Shown here: positions 10,213 through 18,840 of the stretch, in pieces | Layout of the letters: each line of letters opens with the position of its first letter | Numbering within the stretch: the stretch's first letter is position 1 | Source of the DNA: a bacterium | GTDB lineage: Bacteria; Pseudomonadota; Alphaproteobacteria; Acetobacterales; Acetobacteraceae | Direction: 5' to 3' | NCBI GenBank assembly: GCA_026224825.1 | Contig: JAMFRO010000105.1 | Coordinates: forward strand, 1 to 64,000 | DNA length: 64,000 bases | Notes under the pieces: generated by a model | Database searches by the model: none | What the model saw: the letters and a program-made list of their open reading frames with translations, nothing else | Told to the model about the DNA's origin: nothing | Position numbers and translations under genes: made by a program

Positions 10213-11204
10213 TATTTGGGCATGCCGAATCCGTGGTCGACGAATTGCAGCGTATAGCCGGATTTGTAGTTCAGCGATGTATCGTAGAGCCCGGCCGCGG
10301 CCATCTGGTCGAAGAAGGCTTTCCAGCGCGCATCGGTCATGGCGTAGATGCCGAGCGTTTTGGCGTCGCCCGAATCGACGATGCCACGCTGTTTTATTTG
10401 GTCGTAGCCGTATTTCAGCAGGCCGGATGTCATATCCGGGTTGGCCTTGTGGATGGCGGCGAAAGCGGGGCTGGGGTCGCCGTAGAGATAAGAGTACCAG
10501 CCTTCGGCGGAGGCCTGGAGAAAGCGCCGGACCAGATCCGGGTTGGTCTGCACGAGCTTGTCGCTGGTGGCGACCAGGCTGGCATAGCCGTCGTACCCGG
10601 CATCGGAGAGCATTAGAACGGTCGGGAATTTGCCGGTCTGCTGCTGGATCAGATAGGGCTCGTCGGTGACATAGGCTTCCTGGACGTCGTTTTGATTGGT
10701 GAAGAAGGGGGCCAGGCTGTAGCCATAGGGGCGGAGCTGGCTGTCTGAATAGCCGTATTTGGTTTTGAGGTAGAGCCACCAACTGGCGCGCGTATCGGAG
10801 CTGACGGCGATGGGCTTGCCCTTCAGCGCCTCGAAGCTGTCATTGCCCTGGCCGGGATGCGAGATCAGCACGTCCGGGTCTTTCTGGAACCCGGCGGCGA
10901 TGGCGACAAAGGGGATGTTCTCCTGGGCGAAGTTGAGGGCCAGGAAGCCGTTCGAGGTAATGTCGAAGGTGAGGCGCCCCGAGATGAGCAATTGTGCCGT
11001 GTTCACCTGCGGTCCGCCCTGCAGGATGGTCACATCGAGCCCGTATTTCTGGTAAATGCCGGTGGCCAGAGCCTGGTAATAGCCGCCATATTCCGGCTCG
11101 GCGACCCAATCCAGCCCGAAGCTGATCTTATCTGCAGCATGGGCGGCAGGGGCAAAGGCGAGGCTGGTGAGTATAAGCGCGATCAGGCGGGCCACATACG
11201 TCAT
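10212..11204 (-). CDS. ABC transporter substrate-binding protein, NMT1/THI5-like
   Basis: Signal peptide MTYVARLIALILTSLAFAPAAHA then DKISFGLDWVAEPEYGGYYQALATGIYQKYGLDVTILQGG. Confidence 0.9.
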   Translation of the reverse strand: MTYVARLIALILTSLAFAPAAHAADKISFGLDWVAEPEYGGYYQALATGIYQKYGLDVTILQGGPQVNTAQLLISGRLTFDITSNGFLALNFAQENIPFVAIAAGFQKDPDVLISHPGQGNDSFEALKGKPIAVSSDTRASWWLYLKTKYGYSDSQLRPYGYSLAPFFTNQNDVQEAYVTDEPYLIQQQTGKFPTVLMLSDAGYDGYASLVATSDKLVQTNPDLVRRFLQASAEGWYSYLYGDPSPAFAAIHKANPDMTSGLLKYGYDQIKQRGIVDSGDAKTLGIYAMTDARWKAFFDQMAAAGLYDTSLNYKSGYTLQFVDHGFGMPK

Positions 11205-11331
11205 TTCGGGTCTCCTGAAGGGGGGCGAGCTATGGGCTTGGCGTGGTGGAAGGCGCATGGGTGGCAAAATTGGGAGCTGGACATGAAGCATCCGCGTAAA
11301 GATTGGTTGGCCGCTAGACTTTGGCATAACC

Positions 11332-11667
11332 ATGGGTGAGCCCAGGATCAAGGCGGGAATCTGGGTCTCGGCGGCAATTCGGCTGGGAAACATTCAGGGC
11401 AAGACTGGGATGGTGGTGCGCAAGGGCGATCAGGATGCTGGCGGGGTTCTGGCGATTCTGCGCGGGCGCGCCGGCAATGTCGTTTTGACCCAGTTCCGGG
11501 AGAATGACGGCAGGCTGGCCTGGATGCGGGGCACGGGGGCGGAGCCGGTGAGTGAGGCCGCCACGGACGAATATGTCGCCAAGCAACTGCGGTACGATCC
11601 GGATTTGTGGGTTATAGAATTCGAGGCGGCGGATTATGTGCCGCCCTTCGAAGCGAGGCTTGCCTAG
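11332..11667 (+). CDS. DUF1491 family protein
   Basis: Small alphaproteobacterial family; IKAGIWVSAAIRLGN...GGVLAILRGRAGNVVLTQ...YVAKQLRYDPDLWVIEFE. Confidence 0.8.
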   Translation: MGEPRIKAGIWVSAAIRLGNIQGKTGMVVRKGDQDAGGVLAILRGRAGNVVLTQFRENDGRLAWMRGTGAEPVSEAATDEYVAKQLRYDPDLWVIEFEAADYVPPFEARLA

Positions 11668-12272
11668 AGCGTTTTGCGCATCGCTTCTGAAAGGGCGGGG
11701 TTCTCCTGTGCCGTACCTTCGATTACCCCGATGCGGTCGGCCATGGATTTGTTCTGGCTGAGTTTGGCTTTGCCTTCGAGCCTGGTGACATGCAGCACCA
11801 GGCCGATGATGCCTTTGAGCTGGGCCGCGATATAGTCGGTTGGGGCATCGCTTACCGACCAGGGTTTTGTCCGCCCGGCCTCGTGGTGTTCGGTCAGGGT
11901 GGTGACGATGGCGAGAAGTGCTGTGGGGTCTTCGATGATTTCCAGAGTGCCGGTGGCGTGTACGGCCTGGTAATTCCAGGTGGGCACGACTTTGCCGGTT
12001 TCCGCTTTGCTGGGGTACCAGGAGGGGCTGACATAGCCGTCGGCCGCAGTGAAAATGGCGAGGGATTCGGAACCGGGCAGGATGTCCCGCCAATGCGTGT
12101 TGGCTTTTGCCACGTGGCCGATAATCCGCTCGGGGGACACGACATGCAGGGGCAAATGGGTGGCGATGAGCCCTGTGGCGGTGGGTGAGATGAGGATGGG
12201 CAGGGATGTGGCGCGCATGATGGCGAGCAGTTCATCGGGCCGGTTCTCGGCAAAGGCTGGCGGTGTGTACAT
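11664..12272 (-). CDS. FMN-binding negative transcriptional regulator, PaiB family
   Basis: MYTPPAFAENRPDELLAIMRATSLPILISPTATGLIATHLPLHV...ARANTHW-like region, VHATGTLEII. Confidence 0.88.
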   Translation of the reverse strand: MYTPPAFAENRPDELLAIMRATSLPILISPTATGLIATHLPLHVVSPERIIGHVAKANTHWRDILPGSESLAIFTAADGYVSPSWYPSKAETGKVVPTWNYQAVHATGTLEIIEDPTALLAIVTTLTEHHEAGRTKPWSVSDAPTDYIAAQLKGIIGLVLHVTRLEGKAKLSQNKSMADRIGVIEGTAQENPALSEAMRKTL

Positions 12273-12312
12273 TTTTTACCCCCAAATCAGGCCGGACGGT
12301 CTTGCCCGTGGT

Positions 12313-13089
12313 TCAGCCGGCGGCGCCCGCCATGGCGTGGGCGAATTGATCCGGCGCCAGATAGGCGGCCAGCACCTCTTGCGGTGGGCCATCGGCCCGG
12401 ACGCGGCCGGTGTCCATCCAGATGACGCGGTTGCACCAGCGCAGGATGATATCGGTATTATGCGAGGACAGCACGAGAATTTCCGCGCCCTCGACCACGG
12501 TCTCCAGCCGGTGTTTGGCTTTGTCCATGAAGGAGGCGTCGCCGGCCAGGAGCCACTCATCCATGAGCAGAATTTGTGGTTTGATGGCGGTGGCGAGGCC
12601 GAAGCCGAGGCGGATGATCATGCCGGAGCTGTAGGTGCGCACGGGCAGGTCCAGGAATTGATCGAGCCCGGCGAAGGCGGCGACGTCGGCCTGCAATTGC
12701 TTGATCTGGGCTTCCGCAAAGCCGCTGAACAGAGCGCGCAGGCGGATGTTCTCATTGCCGGTCAGGTCCATGTTAAGCCCCTGGCTGGCATCCAGCAGGG
12801 CTGTCACGGCGCCATCGATGGTGATGCTGCCGGAGACGGGCTCGTAAATGCCGGCCATGGCCCGCAGCAATGTGGTTTTGCCGGCGCCGTTTGAGCCGAT
12901 GAAGCCGACCCGGTCGCCGCTGTGCAGCGAGAAGGAGACATTGCGCAGGGCTTCGACGGTGAGCCGGTGCTTTTTATCCTCACCCAGGCGGCCGGAGGCG
13001 GCGGCCAAGACCGTCTTTTTCAGGCTGCGGCTTTCCACATGATAAAGCGGGAAGGAGATTGAGATGTTGTCAACGATTAACCGTGCCAT
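12313..13089 (-). CDS. Polysaccharide ABC exporter ATP-binding protein (Wzt/KpsT-like)
   Basis: NVSFSLHSGDRVGFIGSNGAGKTTLLRAMAGIYEPVSGSI; YSSGMIIRLGFGLATAI. Confidence 0.9.
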   Translation of the reverse strand: MARLIVDNISISFPLYHVESRSLKKTVLAAASGRLGEDKKHRLTVEALRNVSFSLHSGDRVGFIGSNGAGKTTLLRAMAGIYEPVSGSITIDGAVTALLDASQGLNMDLTGNENIRLRALFSGFAEAQIKQLQADVAAFAGLDQFLDLPVRTYSSGMIIRLGFGLATAIKPQILLMDEWLLAGDASFMDKAKHRLETVVEGAEILVLSSHNTDIILRWCNRVIWMDTGRVRADGPPQEVLAAYLAPDQFAHAMAGAAG

Positions 13090-13092
13090 GGC

Positions 13093-13989
13093 TTAAATCC
13101 AGTACGGAATACGGGGGCGGGCGCGGGTGAATACCAGCCCGGTGATGAGGATCAGCGCCGCGGAATAGCCGAGTGCCATGAGCCAGGTGTGCGACTCGAT
13201 CGGCAGGCCCATCAGCGGGCCGCGCATGATTTCCAGCAGGCTGAAAAACGGGTTCAACTCGATGAGCGCCTTGGCCAGGCCGCGATGCTCCAGCATCACC
13301 GGGTTCCACATGATGGGGGTGAGGTAGAAGGCGATCTGCATGACGCTGCCGATGATGGGCGGGATGTCGCGGAAGCGGGCGCCGAAAACGCCGAGCAGCA
13401 GGCCGACGGCAAAGGCATCGGCGACCCAGAGCATGCAGGCGGGGAGCACGGTGAAGGCCGCGAGGGTGGGTGTTGTATGAAACAGCACGAATACGGCGAG
13501 GATCACGACCAGATTATGCGACAGCACCAATATGTTGCGCATGACGACCCGGGCGGCGTGGAGGGAATGCGGCATTCTTGTGCCGTGGATCAGCCCTTGC
13601 GCCTGGGTGAAGCAGACGGTGCTTTCTGCGGTGATGGTGCTGATGAAACTCCACAAAACCAGTGAGATGGTGAGGAAGGGCAGGTAGTTGCTGATCTGCT
13701 GGTGGAACAGGCGTGAGTAAAGAAAGCCGATGGAGCCGACCATGATGGCGGTGGAGAGGGTCAGCCAGAATGGGCCCAGCAGGGAGCCGCGATACCGCAA
13801 TTTGATGTCGAACAGGCTCAGCGTCCAGACCAGAGGCAAAAGGCGCACGGTCTCGCTGATGTCCGCCGCGGCCAGAGCCATGGCGTTGCGCCAGTCGCGT
13901 GACGCTGAGAGCACAATCGGAGGGGGCGATTGAGGCGGGCAATGAAGAGGGGCGTCTGCCCGGCTTGGCTCCGGCGTAATCACGTTCAT
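13093..13989 (-). CDS. Polysaccharide ABC exporter permease (Wzm/KpsM-like, ABC-2)
   Basis: LFDIKLRYRGSLLGPFWLTLSTAIMVGSIGFLYSRLF; probable start MNVITPEPSR at 13989. Confidence 0.88.
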   Translation of the reverse strand: MNVITPEPSRADAPLHCPPQSPPPIVLSASRDWRNAMALAAADISETVRLLPLVWTLSLFDIKLRYRGSLLGPFWLTLSTAIMVGSIGFLYSRLFHQQISNYLPFLTISLVLWSFISTITAESTVCFTQAQGLIHGTRMPHSLHAARVVMRNILVLSHNLVVILAVFVLFHTTPTLAAFTVLPACMLWVADAFAVGLLLGVFGARFRDIPPIIGSVMQIAFYLTPIMWNPVMLEHRGLAKALIELNPFFSLLEIMRGPLMGLPIESHTWLMALGYSAALILITGLVFTRARPRIPYWI

Positions 13990-14069
13990 GCTCCGGCGAT
14001 AGCGGAAGGGCGGCAAAGCTTCAACCGCAGTGGGAGAATGTGACGGGGAATTATGCAACGCAGCATGGG

Positions 14070-14453
14070 CTAGTTGGGCTGGGATGAGGCGGCGGGGCCG
14101 GCGGTGACCACCACCCGGGCGCCGGGCGCGAGGGCGGGCTGAGTGGACTGCACGCTTGTTTTGATTGAATTGTCGGGCATGTGCATGACGATTTCGGAGG
14201 CGTTGGCGGCCTGAGGCGCGGGCTCACCGAGGATGGACATGATTTGCTGTAAGGAGCCGGTGGGATCCTGGGACGAGCTCTCCGGGCGTATCGCCGCGAT
14301 GGTGGCGGAATAGAGCGGTGCTGCCTGGGGCGGTGGTGGGGCGACTGCGAGCTGCGGTTTTGGGGCGGCGGCGCAGCCCATGAGGGGGAGCAGCAGGCAA
14401 AGCCATAAGGCCGGGCTGGCGGGGCGGCGGTGTTCAGGCGGTATTCTGGACAT
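14070..14453 (-). CDS. Putative lipoprotein, hypothetical
   Basis: Lipobox-like LLLPLMGCAAAPKPQ near the N-terminus; start ambiguous (14468/14453). Confidence 0.55.
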   Translation of the reverse strand: MSRIPPEHRRPASPALWLCLLLPLMGCAAAPKPQLAVAPPPPQAAPLYSATIAAIRPESSSQDPTGSLQQIMSILGEPAPQAANASEIVMHMPDNSIKTSVQSTQPALAPGARVVVTAGPAASSQPN

Positions 14454-14662
14454 GCTGGATGTTAACATGCCGGTAAGGAAGGGGGAACATTGCAGAAGCT
14501 AGGTTTTTCTTGCCCGATCTTTCTTTGTAGTTTAGGAGGTTACGGCGCCTTGTTTAAGCCATCTTTTAGCTGATTGTGTTAAGTGTGGCATTCGCAACGC
14601 TGGAGGCTTCATTCGTGGTCGATATTGCCGGGTCACTTGGCTATGCATTGAAATCCGCTCCC

Positions 14663-15928
14663 ATGCGGTTGGGCGTGCGGCTTTCCATGGGTTGTGCCGG
14701 TCTGGCGTTGCTGGCTGGATGTTCATCCGGCGGTGGCGCGGGGCAGGCCCCTACCGTGGGTTATTATGAATCGCATGCGCACCATAATTATACGCCGCCG
14801 GGCCCGCCCAGCGATCCGTGGGGGCCGTATATCAATGAGGCTTCGGCGCGGTTCGATGTGCCGGCACAGTGGATTCGCCAGGTGATGCGGGTGGAATCCG
14901 GCGGGCATGAATATATCGGTGGGCAACTGACGGTGTCCTCCGCCGGGGCGATGGGGCTGATGCAGCTTGAGCCGGGGACGTATAGCGAGATGGCGTCCCA
15001 GTATGGGCTGGGTTCGGATGCGTTCAATCCGTATGATAATATCATGGCTGGTACTGCCTATATTCATGCGATGTACCAGGTCTATGGCTCGCCGGGGTTT
15101 CTGGCGGCCTATGACGCCGGGCCGGGCCGGCTTAGCTCCTATATGAATGGCTATACTCATTCTCTGCCTGACGAGACGGTGAATTACGTGGCGATGATCG
15201 CGCCGCATATCCAAGGCTATTACCCGGCGCATCGCTCGGAAGCTGATGAGATGGCGCTGAATACGATGCCGATGAACCGGTCGGGCGGGCTTTTGCCGCC
15301 AGGGTTTGTGCCGGATAGCCCGACTCCGGCGGAACTCGCGGCACCTGGTCCGGATGTGCAGTTGGCTTCGATTGCGCCGCCGGAAGCTGTGTCGGCACCC
15401 GTACCGGTACAGCAACAGCCGGTTTATGCCAGCTCGGCGCTCATGGCGCAGGATTCCTTGCCTCCACCGCCCCCGCTGCCGCAGGTTTCGGCGCCGCCGG
15501 CCATGGTGCAGACCGCTTTGGTGATGCCGCAGGCCTTGCCCCCGCCGCCACCACGGATGGCGACGCCTGAGCGGCATAGTTTTTCTGTCATTCCGGCCGC
15601 CATGGCCGATACGCTCCCGCCGCCCCCGCCGCGGCCAACCCTGCCGTCATACGTGATGCAGACGCCGCATCACGCAGGCTGGGCCATTCAGGTTGGGGCT
15701 TACGATACGTCCTCACACGCGCAGGCGGCTTTGGGGATTGCCGAGCTTTCAGCGGTGCAGATGCTGATGGGCGGGCATCCGATGGTGGTGTCCGTGCATG
15801 CCGAGGGGCATGTAAAATACCGGGCGCGTTTTGTCGGGCTGATGCGCGATGAAGCGTTGAACGCCTGCAGCCGCCTGTCCGGCGGCCCGACCGGCTGCAC
15901 CGTCCTCTCGCCCGACGAACAGTCCTAA
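14663..15928 (+). CDS. Lytic transglycosylase (SLT) lipoprotein with proline-rich linker and C-terminal SPOR-like domain
   Basis: Lipobox LALLAGCSSGG; SLT motif VESGGHEYI...SSAGAMGLMQLEPGT; PPPPP linkers; C-term HAGWAIQVGAYDTSSHAQAAL. Confidence 0.88.
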   Translation: MRLGVRLSMGCAGLALLAGCSSGGGAGQAPTVGYYESHAHHNYTPPGPPSDPWGPYINEASARFDVPAQWIRQVMRVESGGHEYIGGQLTVSSAGAMGLMQLEPGTYSEMASQYGLGSDAFNPYDNIMAGTAYIHAMYQVYGSPGFLAAYDAGPGRLSSYMNGYTHSLPDETVNYVAMIAPHIQGYYPAHRSEADEMALNTMPMNRSGGLLPPGFVPDSPTPAELAAPGPDVQLASIAPPEAVSAPVPVQQQPVYASSALMAQDSLPPPPPLPQVSAPPAMVQTALVMPQALPPPPPRMATPERHSFSVIPAAMADTLPPPPPRPTLPSYVMQTPHHAGWAIQVGAYDTSSHAQAALGIAELSAVQMLMGGHPMVVSVHAEGHVKYRARFVGLMRDEALNACSRLSGGPTGCTVLSPDEQS

Positions 15929-16193
15929 CGGGCTGTTTCTGAGGGCGGGGCGTTTCTACGGAAAAGGCCAGGGGCTCCGCCCCTGGACCCCGCTGGGGCC
16001 TGAGGCCCCAGACCCCCACTACTTCGGGTCTTGGAAAGGGATGCCCTGCACGGGCTGTCCAACTACGTGATCTCGAGGGCATCCCTTTCCAAGACCCGGG
16101 TGGGATCCAAGGGCCCTTCGGCCCTTGGCGGGTCCAGGGCAGAGCCCTGGCCTTTTCCGTAGAAACGCCCCGCCCTCAGAAACAGCCCGTTAG
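15925..16193. repeat. Long inverted repeat (bidirectional terminator-like) between convergent transglycosylase and aroKB; arms include both stop codons
   Basis: 48-nt perfect outer arm TAACGGGCTGTTTCTGAGGGCGGGGCGTTTCTACGGAAAAGGCCAGGG with its reverse complement ending at 16192; central 21-bp perfect stem GGGTCTTGGAAAGGGATGCCC (16026-16046 / 16077-16097). Confidence 0.95.
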
Positions 16194-17830
16194 ACGGCGC
16201 CGTTGGCGAGGAGGGTGGTGCGGACGGCGTCTTCGGGGACGTCGCTGCAGGTGAAGGCGCGGCCGATGCCTTTGGTGAGGACGAAGGTTAGTTTGCCGGC
16301 GCGCATTTTTTTGTCTTGCTTCATGTGGGCCAGCAGTTTTTCGGCTGGCAGGTCGGCGATGCGTGGGGGGAGGCCGGTTTGGGCGATGTGCGCGGCGACG
16401 CGGCTGATGTCCTCCTGCGGGCATAGGCCGAGCTGCGCTGAGAGGTGGGTGGCCAGGACCAGGCCGGTGGCGACGGCTTCGCCGTGCAGCAGGGCGCTGC
16501 CATAGCCTGTTTCGGCTTCCAGGGCATGAGCAAAAGTGTGGCCGAGGTTGAGCAGGGCGCGGCCGTCGCTGGGTTTGGTTTCGCGCTCGTCTCCGGCGAC
16601 GATCGTGGCTTTGAAGCGTACGGTGCGGGCGACGGCTTCTGCCAGGAGGGCGTCGTCGCCATTGAGCATGGCGGTGGCGTGGGTCTCGCACCATTCGTAG
16701 AAGGGGGCGTCGCCAATGAGGGCGGATTTGACGATTTCGGCGTAGCCGTTGCGCTTTTGGCGGGGGGGGAGGGTATTCAGGGTAGCTGTGTCGGCGAGGA
16801 CCAGCAGGGGCTGGTGGAAGGCGCCGATGAGGTTTTTGCCGCGGGTGGCGTTGACGCCGGTTTTGCCGCCGACGCTGGAATCGACCTGGGACAGCAGGGT
16901 GGTGGGGATTTGAATGAAGGGCAGGCCGCGTAATGTGGCGGCGGCGGTGAAGCCGGCCAGATCGCCGATGACGCCGCCGCCGAGGGCGATGATGGTGGTG
17001 TGCCGGTCTACCCTCTGCTCCAGCAGGGATTCGACCAGGTGTTGCCAGGTTTGCAGGGTTTTGGAGGTCTCGCCGGGGGGTACGGTGAGCACGGTATGGG
17101 CGATGCCGGTTTCGGTCAGGCTATGTTGAAGTGTGGGCAGATGCAGCCCGGCCACGGTTTCATCCGTGATGATGACGCAGCGTGGTTGCGGCAGGACGGG
17201 GGCGAGCAATGCGCCGGCGCGGTGCAGCAGGTTGGCGGCGATGAGCACCTCGTAGCTGTTCTGCGAGAGCTCTACCGGTACCCGGTGTGGGGGCTGATAG
17301 CCGGAAATTGCGTTGATGACGTTGGTGGTGGTCACGTGTGGGGGATCCTCTGAGCCGTCGACGATGATGTCGGCCTGGGCATAGATGGGGCTGCGCTCGG
17401 CGGAAAGCCGGGCCAGGGTTTCGGCCTGATTGCCGGAATTGAGCAAGGGGCGGTGGGTGCGGCCTTGCACGCGTTGGAGCAGGACCGGTAGCGGGCAGCG
17501 CAGCCAGATGGAGGTGGCGCGTTCGCGGATGGTGTGGCGTGTTTCGGGGTCCATGAAGGCGCCGCCGCCGGGGGCGAGGACGATGCGGCCATTGGCGAGC
17601 AGGCGCTGGATGACGCGTTTTTCGCCGGCGCGGAAATAGGCCTCGCCATGGGTACGGAAAATCTCGGCGATGGTCATGCCGGCGGCGCGTTCTATTTCCT
17701 GATCGGCATCGAAGAACGGCAGGCCCAGTTGGGTGGCCAGCCGTTTGCCGATGGCCGTTTTTCCGGCGCCCATGAGCCCGACCAGCACGATGCTGCGTTC
17801 ATTGGGGTTAAGAACTTCGCTTACGCTCAT
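16190..17830 (-). CDS. aroKB: Bifunctional shikimate kinase / 3-dehydroquinate synthase (AroK-AroB fusion)
   Basis: N-term SIVLVGLMGAGKTAIGKRLATQLGLPFFDADQEIE (AroK); C-term ALGGGVIGDLAGFTAAATLRGLPFIQIPTTLLSQVDSSVGGKTGVN (AroB), one 546-aa ORF. Confidence 0.96.
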   Translation of the reverse strand: MSVSEVLNPNERSIVLVGLMGAGKTAIGKRLATQLGLPFFDADQEIERAAGMTIAEIFRTHGEAYFRAGEKRVIQRLLANGRIVLAPGGGAFMDPETRHTIRERATSIWLRCPLPVLLQRVQGRTHRPLLNSGNQAETLARLSAERSPIYAQADIIVDGSEDPPHVTTTNVINAISGYQPPHRVPVELSQNSYEVLIAANLLHRAGALLAPVLPQPRCVIITDETVAGLHLPTLQHSLTETGIAHTVLTVPPGETSKTLQTWQHLVESLLEQRVDRHTTIIALGGGVIGDLAGFTAAATLRGLPFIQIPTTLLSQVDSSVGGKTGVNATRGKNLIGAFHQPLLVLADTATLNTLPPRQKRNGYAEIVKSALIGDAPFYEWCETHATAMLNGDDALLAEAVARTVRFKATIVAGDERETKPSDGRALLNLGHTFAHALEAETGYGSALLHGEAVATGLVLATHLSAQLGLCPQEDISRVAAHIAQTGLPPRIADLPAEKLLAHMKQDKKMRAGKLTFVLTKGIGRAFTCSDVPEDAVRTTLLANGAV

Positions 17831-17905
17831 GGGAGGTTTAGAACTTCGCTTGCGCTCATAGGGGGTTAAGAACTTCGCTTGCGCTCATAGGGGGGGTAAG
17901 AATTT
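17808..17905. repeat. Tandem ~29-bp repeat (3 full copies plus a partial one) covering the aroKB start codon
   Basis: Minus-strand copies of ATGAGCG(C/T)AAGCGAAGTTCT(T/A)AACC(C/T)C start at 17888, 17859 and 17830 (spacing 29, 29). Confidence 0.95.
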
Positions 17906-17949
17906 CGCTGTTGATAGGCATCGTCCGAACCGCATATCACATTGGGTGT

Positions 17950-18840
17950 ATGACGATAGATGGCCAGGCGGAAGCATTTTTGGAGATGCTGGTGGCGGAG
18001 CGGGGGGCAGCGGGGAATACCGTGGCCGCCTACCGGGCTGATTTGGAGGATTTCGAGGCGTTTCTGGGGAAGCGCACCACGCTGCAGAAAGCGGAGAGCG
18101 CCTCGGTATCGGCTTATATGGCCAGCCTTAAGGATGTGGGGATGTCGGCCCGGACGCAGGCCAGGCGATTGTCGGCTTTGCGGCAGTTTTATCTTTTTCT
18201 GCTGCGGGAGGGGCGGCGGGCGGATAATCCGGCGGCGGAGCAGGTGATGCCGAAGCTGGCGAAAGCTTTGCCGAAGTATTTGAGTGAGTCGGAGATTGGG
18301 GCTCTTATGCAGGCGGCCAGGGAGATGGCGGGGGTGCCGGGGCTTAAAGTGGTGGCGGGGCTGGAGATTCTCTATTCCACCGGTTTGCGGGTTTCCGAAC
18401 TGCTAGCGCTGCCGGCGCAGGCTTTATCGACCGATGCGAGCGTGCTGATGGTGAAGGGTAAGGGCGGGAAAGAGCGGATGATCCCGTTATCCGACACGGC
18501 GAAGGCGGCGGCGCGGCAATTGCGGGAGGCGGTGGCGAAGGTTAAGCGTCCCGTGCGTTATCTGTTTCCTGGCCGTGATGTGCGTCAGGCCATGACGCGG
18601 CAGGGGTTTGCCTTGTTGCTGAAACAGGTGGCGATGCAGGCGGGTGTTGATCCGGCCCGGCTCTCGCCGCATGTGCTGCGGCATTCATTTGCATCGCATA
18701 TGCTGGCGCATGGGGCGGATCTGCGGAGCCTGCAGACCCTGCTGGGGCATGCCGACATCACCACGACTGAGATTTATACGCATGTCCTGGCGGAGCGGCT
18801 GGAGAAACTGGTGCGGGGGCATCACCCGCTTGCAAAGTGA
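17950..18840 (+). CDS. xerD: Site-specific tyrosine recombinase XerD
   Basis: Catalytic STGLRVSELLAL, HVLRHSFASHMLAHGADLRSLQTLLGHADITTTEIYTHV. Confidence 0.93.
   Translation: MTIDGQAEAFLEMLVAERGAAGNTVAAYRADLEDFEAFLGKRTTLQKAESASVSAYMASLKDVGMSARTQARRLSALRQFYLFLLREGRRADNPAAEQVMPKLAKALPKYLSESEIGALMQAAREMAGVPGLKVVAGLEILYSTGLRVSELLALPAQALSTDASVLMVKGKGGKERMIPLSDTAKAAARQLREAVAKVKRPVRYLFPGRDVRQAMTRQGFALLLKQVAMQAGVDPARLSPHVLRHSFASHMLAHGADLRSLQTLLGHADITTTEIYTHVLAERLEKLVRGHHPLAK

Noticed and set aside
10213-10782. N-terminal extension of the ABC ATPase ORF (9469..10782)
   Set aside because: The extension is the shifted frame of the SBP gene. The ATPase clearly starts at the internal Met (10212), overlapping the SBP stop as TAATG.
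17808-17905. Possible CRISPR-like or minisatellite repeat
   Set aside because: Direct tandem copies without spacers that coincide exactly with the aroKB start. Reported instead as a start-codon triplication.
17950-18840. XerD as a mobile-element integrase
   Set aside because: It matches housekeeping XerD; there is no att-like repeat, tRNA or cargo nearby.
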